NCBI GenBank assembly: GCA_030549205.1
Contig: JAUKTV010000003.1
Coordinates: 1,798,001 to 1,862,000, forward strand
Direction of reading: 5' to 3'
Source of the DNA: Apiosordaria backusii
Taxonomy: Eukaryota; Ascomycota; Sordariomycetes; Sordariales; Lasiosphaeriaceae
DNA: 64,000 bases
Part shown: positions 34,245-45,717 of the stretch, in pieces
How positions within the stretch are numbered: the first letter of the stretch is position 1
How the letters are laid out: each line of letters begins with the position of its first letter
Program-made: the position numbers and the translations under genes
The notes under the pieces: generated by a model
The model's database searches: none
What the model was told of the DNA's origin: nothing
The model's input: the letters and a program-made list of their open reading frames with translations, nothing else

Positions 34245-34976
34245 ATGATAGTCCCAACGAAAAAAGACCACCAGTCCATCGCAGCCGACCTCCTCAACCG
34301 CGCCTTCGACCCGGAAGAAGCCACCAAAATTCTCACCGAGAAAGTCATCCAGCGACCCCTCTTCCTCTGCCCTACCTCCCCTCCCCCCGCCGACGCCCGC
34401 CGCGCCCGTCAACTAGCCGCCAAAAGAGCGAAGGAACAACGCCGGACAAAGTCACTGAAGCCAAAACCCCTGTCAGCGACCCAAAGAAAAAAGCAAGGGC
34501 TTTACAAAATTCCAAAAGAGGGTCAAAAATACAAGTTGTTCGAACCCCTCCATAACCTATGGCTGGGGTACATAAGAGAGATCCTCGGGAATGAAGTCTA
34601 CACGGGAGGTGAAGCTGCTGCTGCTAAGTTGGCAAGCGCAGATTTTCACGGGGCGGGGGTCGAGGTGGTGAGGAGCGGGTGTGTCAGTCGGGTTGGGATC
34701 AAGGGGATTGTGGTCAAGGATGGGAAGTTTGCGTTTGAGATTGTCACGACAAAAAATAAGGTCAAGGTGGTGCCGAAGGAGGGAACGATTTTTCGAATCG
34801 AAGTGCCGGTCCCGATGATCACAAAAACAACCGAGACGAGCGAAGATAAGGAGAGTGAAAGAGAGGAGAAAAAGGAATCGAAGATGGTGTTTGAGCTTCA
34901 CGGGGATCAATTCCAGTTTCGGTCGGCGGATAGGGCGACGAGGAAGTTTAGGGCGCACTTTTCGAAGACGCTTTGA
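34245..34976 (+). CDS. POP4: RNase P/MRP protein subunit p29 (Pop4)
   Basis: Single exon, 243 residues. Pop4/p29 is a protein subunit shared by nuclear RNase P, which trims the 5' ends of tRNA precursors, and RNase MRP, which cuts pre-rRNA; it binds the RNA directly. The basic N-terminal region (KRAKEQRRTKSLKPK, about residues 65-80) is followed by the UPF0086/Rpp29 fold: YKLFEPLHNLWLGYIREIL (about 97-115), then a barrel with FHGAGVEVVRSGC, GIKGIVVKDGKFAFEIVT, and VPKEGTIFRIEVP. The end, FELHGDQFQFRSADRATRKF, is also typical. An insert of E/K/S residues (about 200-215) before it is a lineage feature. The ATG begins MIVPTKKDHQSIAADLLNR, and the size matches fungal homologues. Confidence 0.9.
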   Translation: MIVPTKKDHQSIAADLLNRAFDPEEATKILTEKVIQRPLFLCPTSPPPADARRARQLAAKRAKEQRRTKSLKPKPLSATQRKKQGLYKIPKEGQKYKLFEPLHNLWLGYIREILGNEVYTGGEAAAAKLASADFHGAGVEVVRSGCVSRVGIKGIVVKDGKFAFEIVTTKNKVKVVPKEGTIFRIEVPVPMITKTTETSEDKESEREEKKESKMVFELHGDQFQFRSADRATRKFRAHFSKTL

Positions 34977-36650
34977 TTGTTCTCTATCGGCCTTCGGAGA
35001 ACAGAAAATACGATCACAGAAGCGATCGAACGAACTACTATGGTGCCATTTTTGAAGCACGCAAAGTAAGGTCGAAGTCATGGTTAGTTGGCCTCTGGCT
35101 CGGCTACTATGTCTGTGGGATATGAGCAGCCAGCTCTCCTAGAAAGGCTCTACAAATATATCAGAGAATTGACTATGATTTAGAAGCGAGTCGTTCCTTC
35201 CCTCTGCCGAAACTCAAGGTGTTCTGACACGGCTACTGCAGCTCGACAAACCCAGCTAATGCCGACGTATGGCTAGATGTCTTCCCTCTCCTAATTAACG
35301 GCTAGACCCTACCATCGAAAGAGTGAGCCCCAAGAGGCTCGCTCTCCGTCTCGTATGTTCTAGGACAGAGGCTTCGGCAGTCGAGGTTGGCATCAAGATC
35401 AGATCTGGTGATACTAGATAAATCCTAGATCTGCTCGAATAGGAAAGCCAGTCGCAACGGTTCTTTGGCGGAGTAGACCGAGGTTCATTCATCGTTACCA
35501 GCTCTCTGGATGCTTCGCCACCTTCCCAGACATGTCAAAGGGTGAGCCGTCGCGATTAACACGGAAGCTTACTTCGATGTTTGTCGCTGGCATAGCGACA
35601 GACAAAACGAGAGGGTATCGGCCGTCGCGCGTTATAAACCCCTCGAAACGTGGTATCAAGTGTTTAATAACATGGACAGCGAAGGGAAGGGGGTTATCAA
35701 CGTGCTTGCTACAGGAACAAGTACACCCAATCAGCATTAAATAAATTTTCTTGCTTCCCTTCTTCCTCAGATCGCAGAGCCTCAAGTTCACACGTGGAAA
35801 CATGACAGCAGAGAAAGACAGTACTGACAGGAATGGAGTGGGATGACAAGTCTACAGGTTCAGGACGCATGCGAACCGATTATGTGAGAGCTGTGCCGAC
35901 GACGTCACGGTGATCGCGCATCTTGTAGATGAGTAAGAAGAACAAGGCAATTCTGCCTAGATGGGATGAGCGATCAAATGCATACCAGGTAGTGTTTTAC
36001 AACCACAACAACTGCCCTGACTTGTTGCCATAACCTAGTAGTACAGACAGGAGGAGGCAAACAACCATCTTACGTGAACTGTCACCACCATCATCATCAA
36101 GCATATCAAAAGCAAGCGAGCTGCGGTGACGTGGGCCCGCCAGAACGGTCCAGTCTCATACAATGCACCTCTCGCTCGAGCTTCGATCCGGCTGCGCCGC
36201 GTTGTACAAAACCCCCAGAAGAAGAATACAGACTGGGGTCTGGCACAGCAAGGTGTTTGTGGCGTTGGAATTAAGCTTGGGTCGCAGGTAGGGAGACCGG
36301 CGGGCGAGGCCCGGGATAGGGGCCCGCAAGGGGGGGAGATCATGGATTGGATTGTTGGGTTTGGAGACGGTGACTGGGTTTGATGTGCGGAGAATTTCTA
36401 CCTGCGCAGGTTCAAGTGTGGTGGTTTGGGGAGGGAGTGATTGAACGACAGAGAAGAATATGGATATATCTAGACTGCCGCCGTCGCTTGTGGTCTGGCT
36501 GTTGGATCAATACACATATATCACGCTCTCTCTTCTCGCAGTCTTTACCAACTTCAGCAGCTGGTCTGCCATTCTATCGCTTTAATATCCATTTGTATCA
36601 TTATCTTCCACCCAAACAGACCATTCTTTACCCACCACGCATCCCTCAAA
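34977..36650. other. intergenic with one possible small gene
   Basis: Apart from the candidate at 35495-35803 (-) nothing is supported. The last 300 bases are the probable promoter and pyrimidine-rich leader of the secreted-protein gene starting at 36651. Confidence 0.4.
35495..35803 (-). CDS. possible small conserved protein
   Basis: The open frame is 102 residues. Its second half is protein-like: KHLIPRFEGFITRDGRYPL, then LSVAMPATNIEVSFRV and NRDGSPFDMSGKVAKH, with evenly spaced beta-strand-like segments. The first third is less convincing and may be intron, as a CCTGTAG acceptor lies just before the codons for KHVDNPLPF. The true gene may therefore be spliced, with an upstream exon I cannot place. 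I do not recognise the family. Confidence 0.3.
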   Translation of the reverse strand: MFPRVNLRLCDLRKKGSKKIYLMLIGCTCSCSKHVDNPLPFAVHVIKHLIPRFEGFITRDGRYPLVLSVAMPATNIEVSFRVNRDGSPFDMSGKVAKHPESW

Positions 36651-37261
36651 ATGAAGTTCTCACCTGCTATCCTCCTTCTCTCGGCATCTGCTCCCCTCGC
36701 CCTAGCCATCGCCTCCCCACAAGAAGTCAACCCCGGCGTCCCCGCCCCCTCCGGCTCAGGCACCCCCGCCCTCGCCCTCTTGCGCCGCCAAACCCCCTCC
36801 AACGGCACCACAACCGACAACACGGTTGTCAACTCCCGCCAGCGCCGCGCCCTCCTCCGCATGCGCCAGGAAGACGCCCCCACTGAGACCGTCGCCACGA
36901 GTGTCGCAACTGAATCAGCCCCGGCCGCTACCGGGATTCCGGACGACCCTGCTGTGGAGGTTCCGGTGAATGAGACGGCGCTGCCTGTTGTCGAGACTGC
37001 TGCGGGGGGTAACGGAACGACGAATGGCACTGTGGGAGTGGGTAATGGAACGGCTAACGGGACGGCGTCAGAGGAGGAAGCGAAGATGAGGAGGATGGTC
37101 AAGATTCGACTGCCGGATTATAGGAGGGATGAGGAGGTGAGGGAGAGGGAGGTGGAGGCTGAGCAGGGGGTAAGTTTCCCATGGGATCTGAAGAGAGTGG
37201 AGTGAAAAGCTAACATGACCGATAGTTGACTGCTTCGATCGCCAAGTTGCTCAGGTGGTAG
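36651..37261 (+). CDS. small secreted glycoprotein with Kex2-like sites
   Basis: Exon 1 is 36651-37169 and exon 2 is 37226-37261; the 56-base intron has a GTAAGT donor, a perfect GCTAAC-type branch site and a TAG acceptor. The product is 184 residues. Residues 1-19 (MKFSPAILLLSASAPLALA) are a signal peptide. Basic pairs that suit Kex2-type cleavage follow at LLRRQ and SRQRRALLRMRQ, with further RR and KMRR later. The middle is Ala/Thr/Val/Gly-rich with several N-glycosylation sequons (NGTT, NETA, NGTV, NGTA). The unspliced frame would also stay open for 11 codons, but the strong splice signals favour ending in AKLLRW. No family is recognised; it could be a cell-wall protein or a processed peptide precursor. 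Confidence 0.65.
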
Positions 37262-37649
37262 ATGTCTTCCTTGCCTATCCGGTTCATGGGCAGTAACGAA
37301 GAAAAGAGTGTGTACGATAGATAGGAGTCATGGTGGGGAGGGGCTATCATCAATCTGGAATGGATGGCCGACGACATTGTGGTCGAGGAGGTAATAATAA
37401 GCAAACTGCATGGAAAGGAGTTTGGGCGCGGGTATTTCCTCTTATATAGACCAAGAAAAGCAACGCTGGCCGTGACCAAAAAAAGCATCATGAAAACCCA
37501 CTCTGTTGAAGAACGAACGAACGACGTGTGTCTTGCTCTCGCTTTCTATACCACGAAATCCCCCCTTTTTATATAGCTCCAAACTCCCTACTCCAACACA
37601 TGCCAAAAAGAATACCACAAAATGCCCGCCCATATTTTCCCCCTCCCAT
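37262..37649. other. convergent spacer
   Basis: Between the 3' ends of the secreted-protein gene (+) and pantothenate synthetase (-). No gene is supported. Confidence 0.4.
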
Positions 37650-38899
37650 CTAATCCTCCTTTTCCAACACCGGCTCCAAAATAATATTATCAATCAACCT
37701 CACCGCCGGCCCCCCGCTATGCCCCAAATCCTCCCCCTCCTTCGGACTCTCCACCGGCAACATCTTAATCGCACCGCTCAATATCCCCCCCTGGCCGGAT
37801 CAACAACCTCAATCTCCTCCAACGTATCCGGATCCGCCAGCGAGATGTAATCCACCTCAAACCTCACCCTCTCCCCCGACCCCTTCGCCTCTTCTTGTCT
37901 CATCACATCCCCCACGACCATATACGCAGCCCCCAAAATCACCTCCCTCCGCCTCTCCCCCTTAGCCAGATACACCTGCTCGGCCACTCTCAGCGCATCG
38001 TACAGCACCGTCGCTTTCCCTCTCCTCCTCTCCCCAAGATAAACATTCCTCGAACTCAGCGCCAGCCCATCTTTTGAATCCCTCTCCGTCCTCCCAATCA
38101 CCACCTCAATCGGCATCGCAAAATCCCTCACCAACCTCTTGATCACCACCGTCTGCTGCACATCCTTCTGCCCAAAATACACCCTCTCCGGCTGCACAAT
38201 ATTAAACAACTTCATGCACACCGTCGCCACCCCCCTAAAAAAAGTCGGCCGGCTCCTCCCCTCCAGCACCTCCCCAACCGGTGTGATGGTCACAAAACTC
38301 CCTTTACTGTCAACCTCCTGCCCTGGGAAACCCCCAGGGTACATCTCTGCTGTTGTCGGCGCGAACACCGCGGAGATCCTCCCCAGGTTCTCCCCGTCGT
38401 CTGCGAGTTCCCTGTCGAGTTTTACCAAGGCGGCGACGTCAGAGTCCCAGGTTTTGGGGTAGGAGGCTAGGTCCTCTGATATGCCGAACTGGGCGGGGTT
38501 GACGTAGATGGAGACGACGACGTGGTGGTTTTCGCGGGCGGCTTGCCGGATTAGAGACAGATGTCCCGAGTGGAGGGCGCCCATGGTGGGCACGAGGGCG
38601 ACGGTGCGGTGGTCGAGGAGGTGGGGGCGGCGCCAGAGGCGGAGGGAGGGGATGGTGCGGAGGAGGCGGATGGGGGAGGAGGGGAGCTTTTCGAGGCCGC
38701 CTCTGGAAGAGGGAGGGGAGGAGCAGGAGGAGGCCATAGTTCGGGATTGGACTGCTGCTGGAACGGATCGGGAAGTGGGTTGGAGAGGTAGGGAAACGAA
38801 AGAAACCGCGCGCGAGGCAGTAGGGAGGGTTCTCGTGATGGTGAGGGCGGGGCGGAAGGCGTGCCGGATTAGGGCGGCAGCGGTGGGTGTGGGACGCAT
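37650..38899 (-). CDS. PAN6: pantothenate synthetase, frame break near C terminus
   Basis: Pantoate-beta-alanine ligase, which joins pantoate and beta-alanine using ATP in the last step of vitamin B5 synthesis. The ATP-binding PTMGALHSGH motif (about residues 104-113) is followed by NPAQFG, YFGQKDVQQ and the KMSKS-like DGLALSSRN. I start at the ATG at 38899, giving an arginine-rich, mitochondrial-type leader (MRPTPTAAALIRHAFRPAL); a longer frame runs upstream but looks non-coding, and the internal MASSCSS is an alternative start. In the sequence given, the frame ends early, just after VVDPARG. One more G in the run at 37785-37791 (seven present) restores an ending with ILSGAIKMLPVE and VRLIDNIILEP, typical of fungal enzymes, for a total of 416 residues. 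I regard the gene as functional and the break as a sequence error. Confidence 0.9.
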
Positions 38900-39374
38900 T
38901 GAGGTTGCAGAAGTTGCGGGATTAGTCGCTGAGAGGAAGGGAAAGAGAAAGAGAAAAAAAGCGCATTCACCTGACCGCCATTGCGCGCGCAATTGGGGGG
39001 GCGGAGACTTATAAGAGAGGCATCTCGTGATGGTTTCTGCCGCGGATTTCTGAGGACGGGCCGAACAGTGGAGGGGCACTGCCGCTTTACGATGTGATGG
39101 GTCTGCTGGGGGGATGCTTGGCAGGGGTAGGGTTGGTGTGTGTACAAGAAATGCTCGCTGAAGCATCAGGTTCAGAGGCTTATTCTGTACAACTAACAAC
39201 AACAGCCCCTTTTCCCACTCCTTGGAGCTCTACTGGCAGAACACCACCTGTTGAACGAAAGAGAAGAATGACTATCGGCATCTTCAATGCCTTAGGGTTA
39301 GTTATATCTTGACAATCATCTAACTCTCCTTCTCGTGCCCAGCCACAACATAGAGATACATGCATTGATCTTTG
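38900..39374. promoter_or_regulatory. upstream region of pantothenate synthetase
   Basis: Probable promoter and leader of the minus-strand pantothenate synthetase gene. It runs into the 21-base array. Confidence 0.4.
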
Positions 39375-39921
39375 ACAGGTCTGAACAACATTGAAACAGG
39401 CCTTTAACAACAATGTCCAGGCATATTTGCATGCTATGTGGGCGTGTTAGATGTTGAGCGGGCCTAATCGGCACCGTGATGAAGCTATCGATACATATTC
39501 CAGGCATATCATGATCACTGATGGGCGTGTCTATATTTAAAGTCGGCCTTGAACGGCGCTTTTAACACCCGACCTTCCCTTCCAAACAGATCACTCAACC
39601 TGTTAAACACGTCTCCAAATTTAAAGAAGGCATCCCACTATCTTATGAAGTCATCCCACTATATAATGAAGGCATTCCATTATCCAAAGAAAGGATCCTA
39701 TTCTCTAATGAAGGTATCTCAAGATATCGTGAAGGCGTCCTAAGATTTCAGGAAGGCCTCTTAACTCTTGAAGGGGGCATCCTAAGATCAAAAGAAGGCA
39801 TATCAATATCCAGAGAAGGCATAGCAATATCCAGAGAAGGCATCCCAAGATAACATGAAGGCCTTCCGCTATCCTTTAGACACGTCTTACGGTCTGGAGC
39901 AAGCATGTGCGGAACAAGTAG
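39375..39921. repeat. 21-base periodic array A (about 26 units)
   Basis: About 26 degenerate units repeat every 21 bases over 547 bases, with only two units of 20 and 23. The best-kept units share GAAGGCATCCCA and GGCATATCAATATCC; units at the edges keep only GGC and a T-C pair. Because 21 is a multiple of three, all frames carry heptapeptide repeats: plus strand EGIPLSY-like, another plus frame KASHYLM-like, minus strand MPSLDIA-like. No complete gene surrounds it. It fills the spacer between pantothenate synthetase and the Zn2Cys6 gene. Confidence 0.9.
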
Positions 39922-40033
39922 ATGCCAAAAGGTAGTACAATAAGCTAGATAAAAATGATAACGATTCAATGGGTATCGCTGCCTTCCTTCCTCACTGTCC
40001 TCAAATATATATAATAATACCTAAGTAAAAATA

Positions 40034-42788
40034 TCAAACGCCCCAAGAATGACCCCCAGCCCTCCTATCCTCCCTCTGAGCCTCGGCCAACGTGGCCGAG
40101 GCCAGAGGGTTGGCCAAATTAGGCCTTACATACCAACTCTGATAAGGATGCTCCCTCTCCTTGAAATCCGACCCCGTCAACAGCGGATTATTCATCTTCG
40201 GGGCTCTCATCGGGCCCCCTGACCCCCTGATAAATGAGTCCCCTATTCTGCCTACTTGCATCCCAACTCCCATAGTTACGATAGGTAACCCCGGCAGTGT
40301 AATTGATGGACCCAGCGGCGGCATGGGCTTCATGTCCTTCACCTCCCAAGTCTTCTTCAGCTCGGCGACCACCCCACCCAACCTCCACCCTGTCAACTTG
40401 CCAATCTTTCCTAGGATGGTGAGAACTTCTTCGCGTTCTTGGGGGTTGTCGAGGACGGCACCGGCAACGGCGAGACCTCTAATCGCTACGCTGCCGACGC
40501 CCTTGTCGCCTACTGCGGAAGTGCTGACGATACCGCAGACTTGTCGACCGTGGTGTTTCTGTAGTGACCGGTTTTCCTCGGTGTCACCTTTGTGTAGTGG
40601 GTTTGTCTGGGCGAGCAAGACCATACAAACATGGTAGAACAACCTCCCGATAATCGCCGGTCTGCTCATAAGCCAAACATTCGGGAACGAAGACCTTGAC
40701 GACGGGCCGGTGACATACCCCGATGGCCGCATGCTACGTGGACATCGGTGGTTCCAGGCGTCGAGGAGGGATTTGAGACGGGTCCATTCGGCAAAGCGGG
40801 ACTGCAGTCGGACTTGCTCGTCGTGGGGGCTTGGCTCGTGATGCTGGTGATGTCCAGGCTTGTGAAACTGACTGGGGTGAAGGACTGGAATGGTAGGAGA
40901 AGAAGAGGCGCGAAAGTTAATTACTTTGGCCAGGATGTAGATTATTCTTTGCGCCCAGAGTTCCTCGTCGCCTGTCATGGAGGAGGGCCCATTTGTGCCG
41001 GAAAAGGAAGGGAGATCATCGCGGTCGGGTTCGCTGGATGCTATCACGCTGCCATTGCCACTGCTGCTACCAACAATCCAGGTTGTGAACTCCAGATCCA
41101 TGCCCCAGTCGTCCGGTTCCCATGAGGTAGTCCAATTGAAGGAGAGACAGGATAGAACTTCGAGACCGACGTTCAACCAAAAGCAAGCGCGGGCGAGCGA
41201 GGAAGCAGAGCCAGCGTTGTAGCTATTCTCCCGGATCAAGGCTCGAGCGCCACGGATATGCTCGAGACGCTGCTGGCGTTGTTGAGTTGTCGATCTCTCG
41301 TCGGGAAGCTTGGACGATTCTGTCTCGTTCATGATGTCGTAGACATTAAGTACGACGGCAGTGATACAGCATTCGTCAGTATTGCGGTCCGGGTTCTGGA
41401 GTGACCGAAGGAGGAGCGAAGTGGCAGTGTCGTAGTAGACCCTAGCCTTCTCGCTCTCGGCGGCCTGTGATGTGGGGGGAGACATGAGAGAATGCTGCTT
41501 CACGCCGCAGGCTAGGAGAGCGTTCAGAAGCATGGAGGACTTGAACGCAAGAGATGGCACAACAGTGGAAAAGTGCTTGTCTTTGTCGAATACGTCCATC
41601 CACACGGCCACGTCGTTGATGAAGACCTGCATACAGTTGATTTCATGTTCAGTGCTTAGATAATCCCGCTCGCTAGTTGGGCTGCCCCCGTTTTCACTAG
41701 ATGGGGTCATGAGGCCGTCGGCGGCATCGTTATCTTGGTCCTGAGGATTGTTCGAGCCTTCAGGAATTAGTGAAGATGTGACACTAGATACATCGCTTTC
41801 TCGTCTGCGGTGGCTTTGGTAGACCGGGCGATTCTGTAGCAGCTCCTCTAGGGTGAACGGGTGATTATGTGGGGGCGGCGGTTGCAGCGGGTTTTGGAAG
41901 AAAGGTTCAGTCGTCCTGTGAGGTAACTGTGTTGGTATTTGAGCCTGGCCTCCTCCAAGGTGTACCTGGTCCTGGTGAACAGGTGGCTCGACTCTGGGAG
42001 CGTAGTAGGGTCCACGAGGTTCCGGAAGACTACTCAGACCTTTCGCGGACTCGAAAGCGTGACGATCCCTTGGAGGCGGGGTGTCATTGCTCTGAATATC
42101 TGCCGAAGGCTTTCTTGAGTTAGGGATGATGGGTGGGAAGTCGTCGACAGGTGACATGTTGACATCGTCATCTGGAGTGTTGCTGTACGATTCCAGGCCG
42201 CCTTTATAGCCCGAAGCAATCTCGCGCGAGTCATCTTGGAATGTCACTGCGAATGCTTGATTAGCAACACAAGGGTCAGGAGGGGGAGGTTAGAATCGAC
42301 CTACCTAGCCAGTCTTTGTCCCGAGGAGCTGTGCGGGGAGGACCCTTGACTTGCTGGTTCGTTTCCGCAAAGTTGAGGCGTACTCCCCGTTTGCATTGTC
42401 GATTGCTTTTCAAGCAGTTGTTACAGATTGGTGCCCCCTCGTCGCATTTAACATGTCTATCGCGGCAGGTGAAGCATCCTGTTCGAACCCGACGCGCCTT
42501 GTTGGTCTGAACAAATCGCTTAGTAGGTCTCTTGGCTTGGAAATCGGCAGGTACTGAATATGACGGATTCAGGGAACTGGTTCGCTTTGGCCTGACAGGC
42601 GAACGGTCCAGTCGTCCTTCCGGACTATAGTGGCTGCTGGCTGAGGTCTGGGTTGGCGACGGTCCTTCGGCGTCTGGGTAGGATGGTGGTGTTAGGGAGT
42701 GTGCCTCTGGATGATAGTGATGATCTTCATGGTGTTGGTTGTGGTGCTGGGGAATATAGAGAGAATGTAGGCTGATGTTTGTCGTCAT
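40034..42788 (-). CDS. Zn2Cys6 fungal transcription factor
   Basis: Exons 42788-42305 and 42246-40034 flank a 58-base intron (GTAGGT donor, TTCGCAG acceptor), giving 898 residues. The DNA-binding cluster is C105, C108, C115, C122, C125 and C132, in CFTCRDRHVKCDEGAPICNN with the basic run NKARRVRTG before it. Residues 1-100 are His/Pro/Ser-rich and disordered, starting with many histidines. After the cluster comes a proline-rich linker (about 200-320) and then a long helical region (about 360-870) that fits the fungal_trans_2-type regulatory domain, with segments such as EHEINCMQVFINDVAVWMD and ACFWLNVGLEVLSCLSFNW. Such proteins are nuclear regulators that bind CGG triplets; the target is unknown. 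The splice rejoins VTFQDDSREI to the zinc-cluster exon in frame. Confidence 0.9.
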
Positions 42789-45717
42789 TGGACCTGTATC
42801 CGGGACGAAAGAGCCCGTATTGGAGTTGAATGCCGCCAGACTTCCTGTAGCGTCTCGACCTCGAGACGAGGAACGATATTGTAAATGGTGACTTGACGGA
42901 GGCCGAAGTGTTATAGAACGGCCTAATAGTCAGTCCTATGCGGCAATCCGCCAGCCGAATGGAAAGACACCGTCCAGCCGGTATGCTGGCTCCCGTTGCC
43001 GACTTCCGGTTTTGGGTCCCGGTTGGCGTTGCCGGACTCCGAATGTCAATCAAAAGCCCTTGATGTCGACGGCGATGGCTGGCGTGCGGGTACTGAGAGT
43101 TGGCGGTGATTATGCTGGCACCCGTGGTTCTGTTCTTGCGGCCCACGGAGTTGATCCTGGCGAAGATCGATACAAACAAGAGTCAAGACCTGTTCAGTTG
43201 CAGATGGGATGTCGTCGAGGTCGTTGACGGGAAGCAACCCCCTGCGCTTGCGAACGACAGGGGCAATCAACCTGTGGCCTGGCGCGGCAGCAGGCGACAG
43301 GGGTGGCCTCTCGGGGGTTACATCGAACAGGTACAAGGCGGGTCAACGCCTTCCAGGTCGTCTTGGCCTGGGATGTGCAGTGGCTTCCTCCGGGGGCTTC
43401 GATGATGGCGCCGCTACCGATTTGACGAAATGCCCGATACGGGAGACGGGTAGATGGTGCCAGTGAATGCTGCTTGCCAGAGGTCCCAGACTGAACCTGC
43501 AGTGGTGGTTGGCGGCAGCACCCGTTTCGCTGCCATGGATGATTGGGGGTCAGAATGGCCCATGAGGCAATGGAAGCACGCAAGTGGGTGTCGTGTTGGA
43601 CAGGCACAGACCCAAGTGATCGCTTGTGCATATGTATGTAGGTGTATGTATAGGACACAGGTTGTGATCGGGTCTGCAGACAAGCCCCACGTTGTCCTTT
43701 TATCTCGAGGACCAGCCCTCATCATAGTATTCTAGAACTCGTCGCCCTTCTCCATTCGCCACCAGTACGCGAGTACAACCACTCATCCCCAGCGTTGAGC
43801 AGAGCTCTCGACCCCGTCGGAATCACCTGTCAACTGCCATCTCAACCTCCTGAGCTCTGGCTTTGTCCTCGACGGTAGTGATTGATGAGAGCAAGATCTG
43901 GCTGGAAGTTGAAAACTTGTGACAGGGAACCGGAAGCGGGGTCGTCTTGCGCTTGGGCTCCTGGTCCCCGCCCACTGGTTCTTTGTCAGGGGGTGTTCGG
44001 CAAGACTTGCTGTTTGAGGGCCTTGGCTAGTGTCAACGTTGAAACCTCGAAAGCTTGGTTTGTTTCTTCAGTCGAGTTCTCAAGACCCCGTTTTTCTTTT
44101 GGGAATAGGGCTGTGTGAGCTCTTGATACCGGCCAGGTATTGATGCTGTGAATATATAGACTTGGATACTACATGTTGTTCATACACGTCAACTCTTGTT
44201 TCTCGAGGGAAACCACACATGTCGTTGCTCCATTTTCCAAGTGGGATGATGTTTCGACAAGCTTTTTTAGAATCCAAGGCTTGGTACAGATCGGCAGAAC
44301 CACAATACCCGCTGAAGATCTGTCTCATCCCAACGCTCCGCCTCGCTGTTGGTGGAGCAGATGGGGACCAGGCCGCCGAGTGCGAGTTCGAACGGTTGTT
44401 TCTGACCCTTGAAAGAAGCCACGGACTGGTTCTGACGCTGCCCCCATCGGCGGCGCTTCTTAAGCCCCGCCAGGACGTTTTGACAAGCGCCACATCCAAG
44501 TGCGCATCAAGAACATCACGGATAACAAAGAACTCCCCAAAAGTTCCCTATCCCAACAGTCTGGGGAACCCGTGGCGAGCCTCTAGCTTCCCGTCCGTTT
44601 GCCGATTCCCGTGTCCCGTTGAGCAGCTTTCCCGTCTCCAGAACCGTGTGACTGGCACGCCTTTCCCGCGAACAAAGTGAGACCTCGCCAATAGAGCGGA
44701 ACGCGAACACAGCGAGGTGGCGGTACTTGAAATGGCCAATATCTTCGAGTTGTACAGAGAGCAATTTTGAGTCGGTGAGTCCGCGCTCAGTTTGTACCAG
44801 TATGCCCCTGGCGCCGTTTTGACCTCCCCGCTGTGCGTTTGCGGGGGTGCGGGGCGGTGAACATGGTGGAGTCCCGTTTGAGTGAGATCCTGGTTTAGAT
44901 GAGGTCTCAGTTGAGCTGACCCAGTCTCTGGTGACCGAGTGAGAGCGTGATGAGAATCGTACACATCTACGTAAGTATCTGGTTAAAGTCTCAGATATTC
45001 GAGTTCGCTTGTCTACAAAGATATGAGAACTTCAAGATGAAGCAAACAGGGGTGAGAACACATGTGAAAGCCCCCACTTTTGATCAGTTAAATCTCCGAC
45101 GAGGCGTTGATCCTAACAGGGAGCTGTGACGAACATGTCAAGGGACTGGGTACCACTTCTTCAGCATGAGGGCGTCTTGGTCGTCGGAATCTGTGTTTTG
45201 ACGTGCCAAGAACATTTATCTTGATGATGAATCAGACAAATGCGTACGTGGTAAGTGTGTATGTAGGCGCCCATCACGCTCACCGTCTAACGTATGAAGG
45301 TTGGACAAAATATCGGTGGTGTCTGGGGAGTGGCACATCACTTCATTAGACTGGATCCATCAGATAACAGAGCATCGGAACATTGTACTCATTGCTTCTT
45401 ATGACATGAAGCCGGCCCCGAATGCTTGGACTCTTGCTGTGCGTTTTGAAACATAATGCGGATCACAATTGTGAGGGCTTGCCTTCTAGAAGCTTTCTGC
45501 AGATCAGCTATCGGCCCGCCTCCACTAAAATGTTCTGCAAGACGGACTTTACAGCGCTACTTCCACCAACCATCAGCAACAAGAACTCGATTTGATACCG
45601 CCGTTGTGTCATCACCACCACTCCACAAACATCACTGTTTCCGACTTTCGGTAACTGCCAGCCAGTCATCTGTTACAGCTTACTGGAACACACGACTCTG
45701 CTCATCGCATCGTAAGG
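42789..45717. other. long intergenic region
   Basis: This 2.9 kb separates the divergent starts of the Zn2Cys6 gene (-) and ASA1 (+). Many frames of 60-170 residues overlap on both strands, but none has a domain or splice structure, and their composition is low-complexity. A long regulatory region would be normal for a fungal transcription factor. I see no RNA gene. Confidence 0.45.

Noticed and set aside
43194..44680. Frames of 100-170 residues on both strands between the Zn2Cys6 gene and ASA1
   Set aside because: They overlap one another in several frames, are low-complexity and have no domains; typical open shadows of GC-rich DNA.
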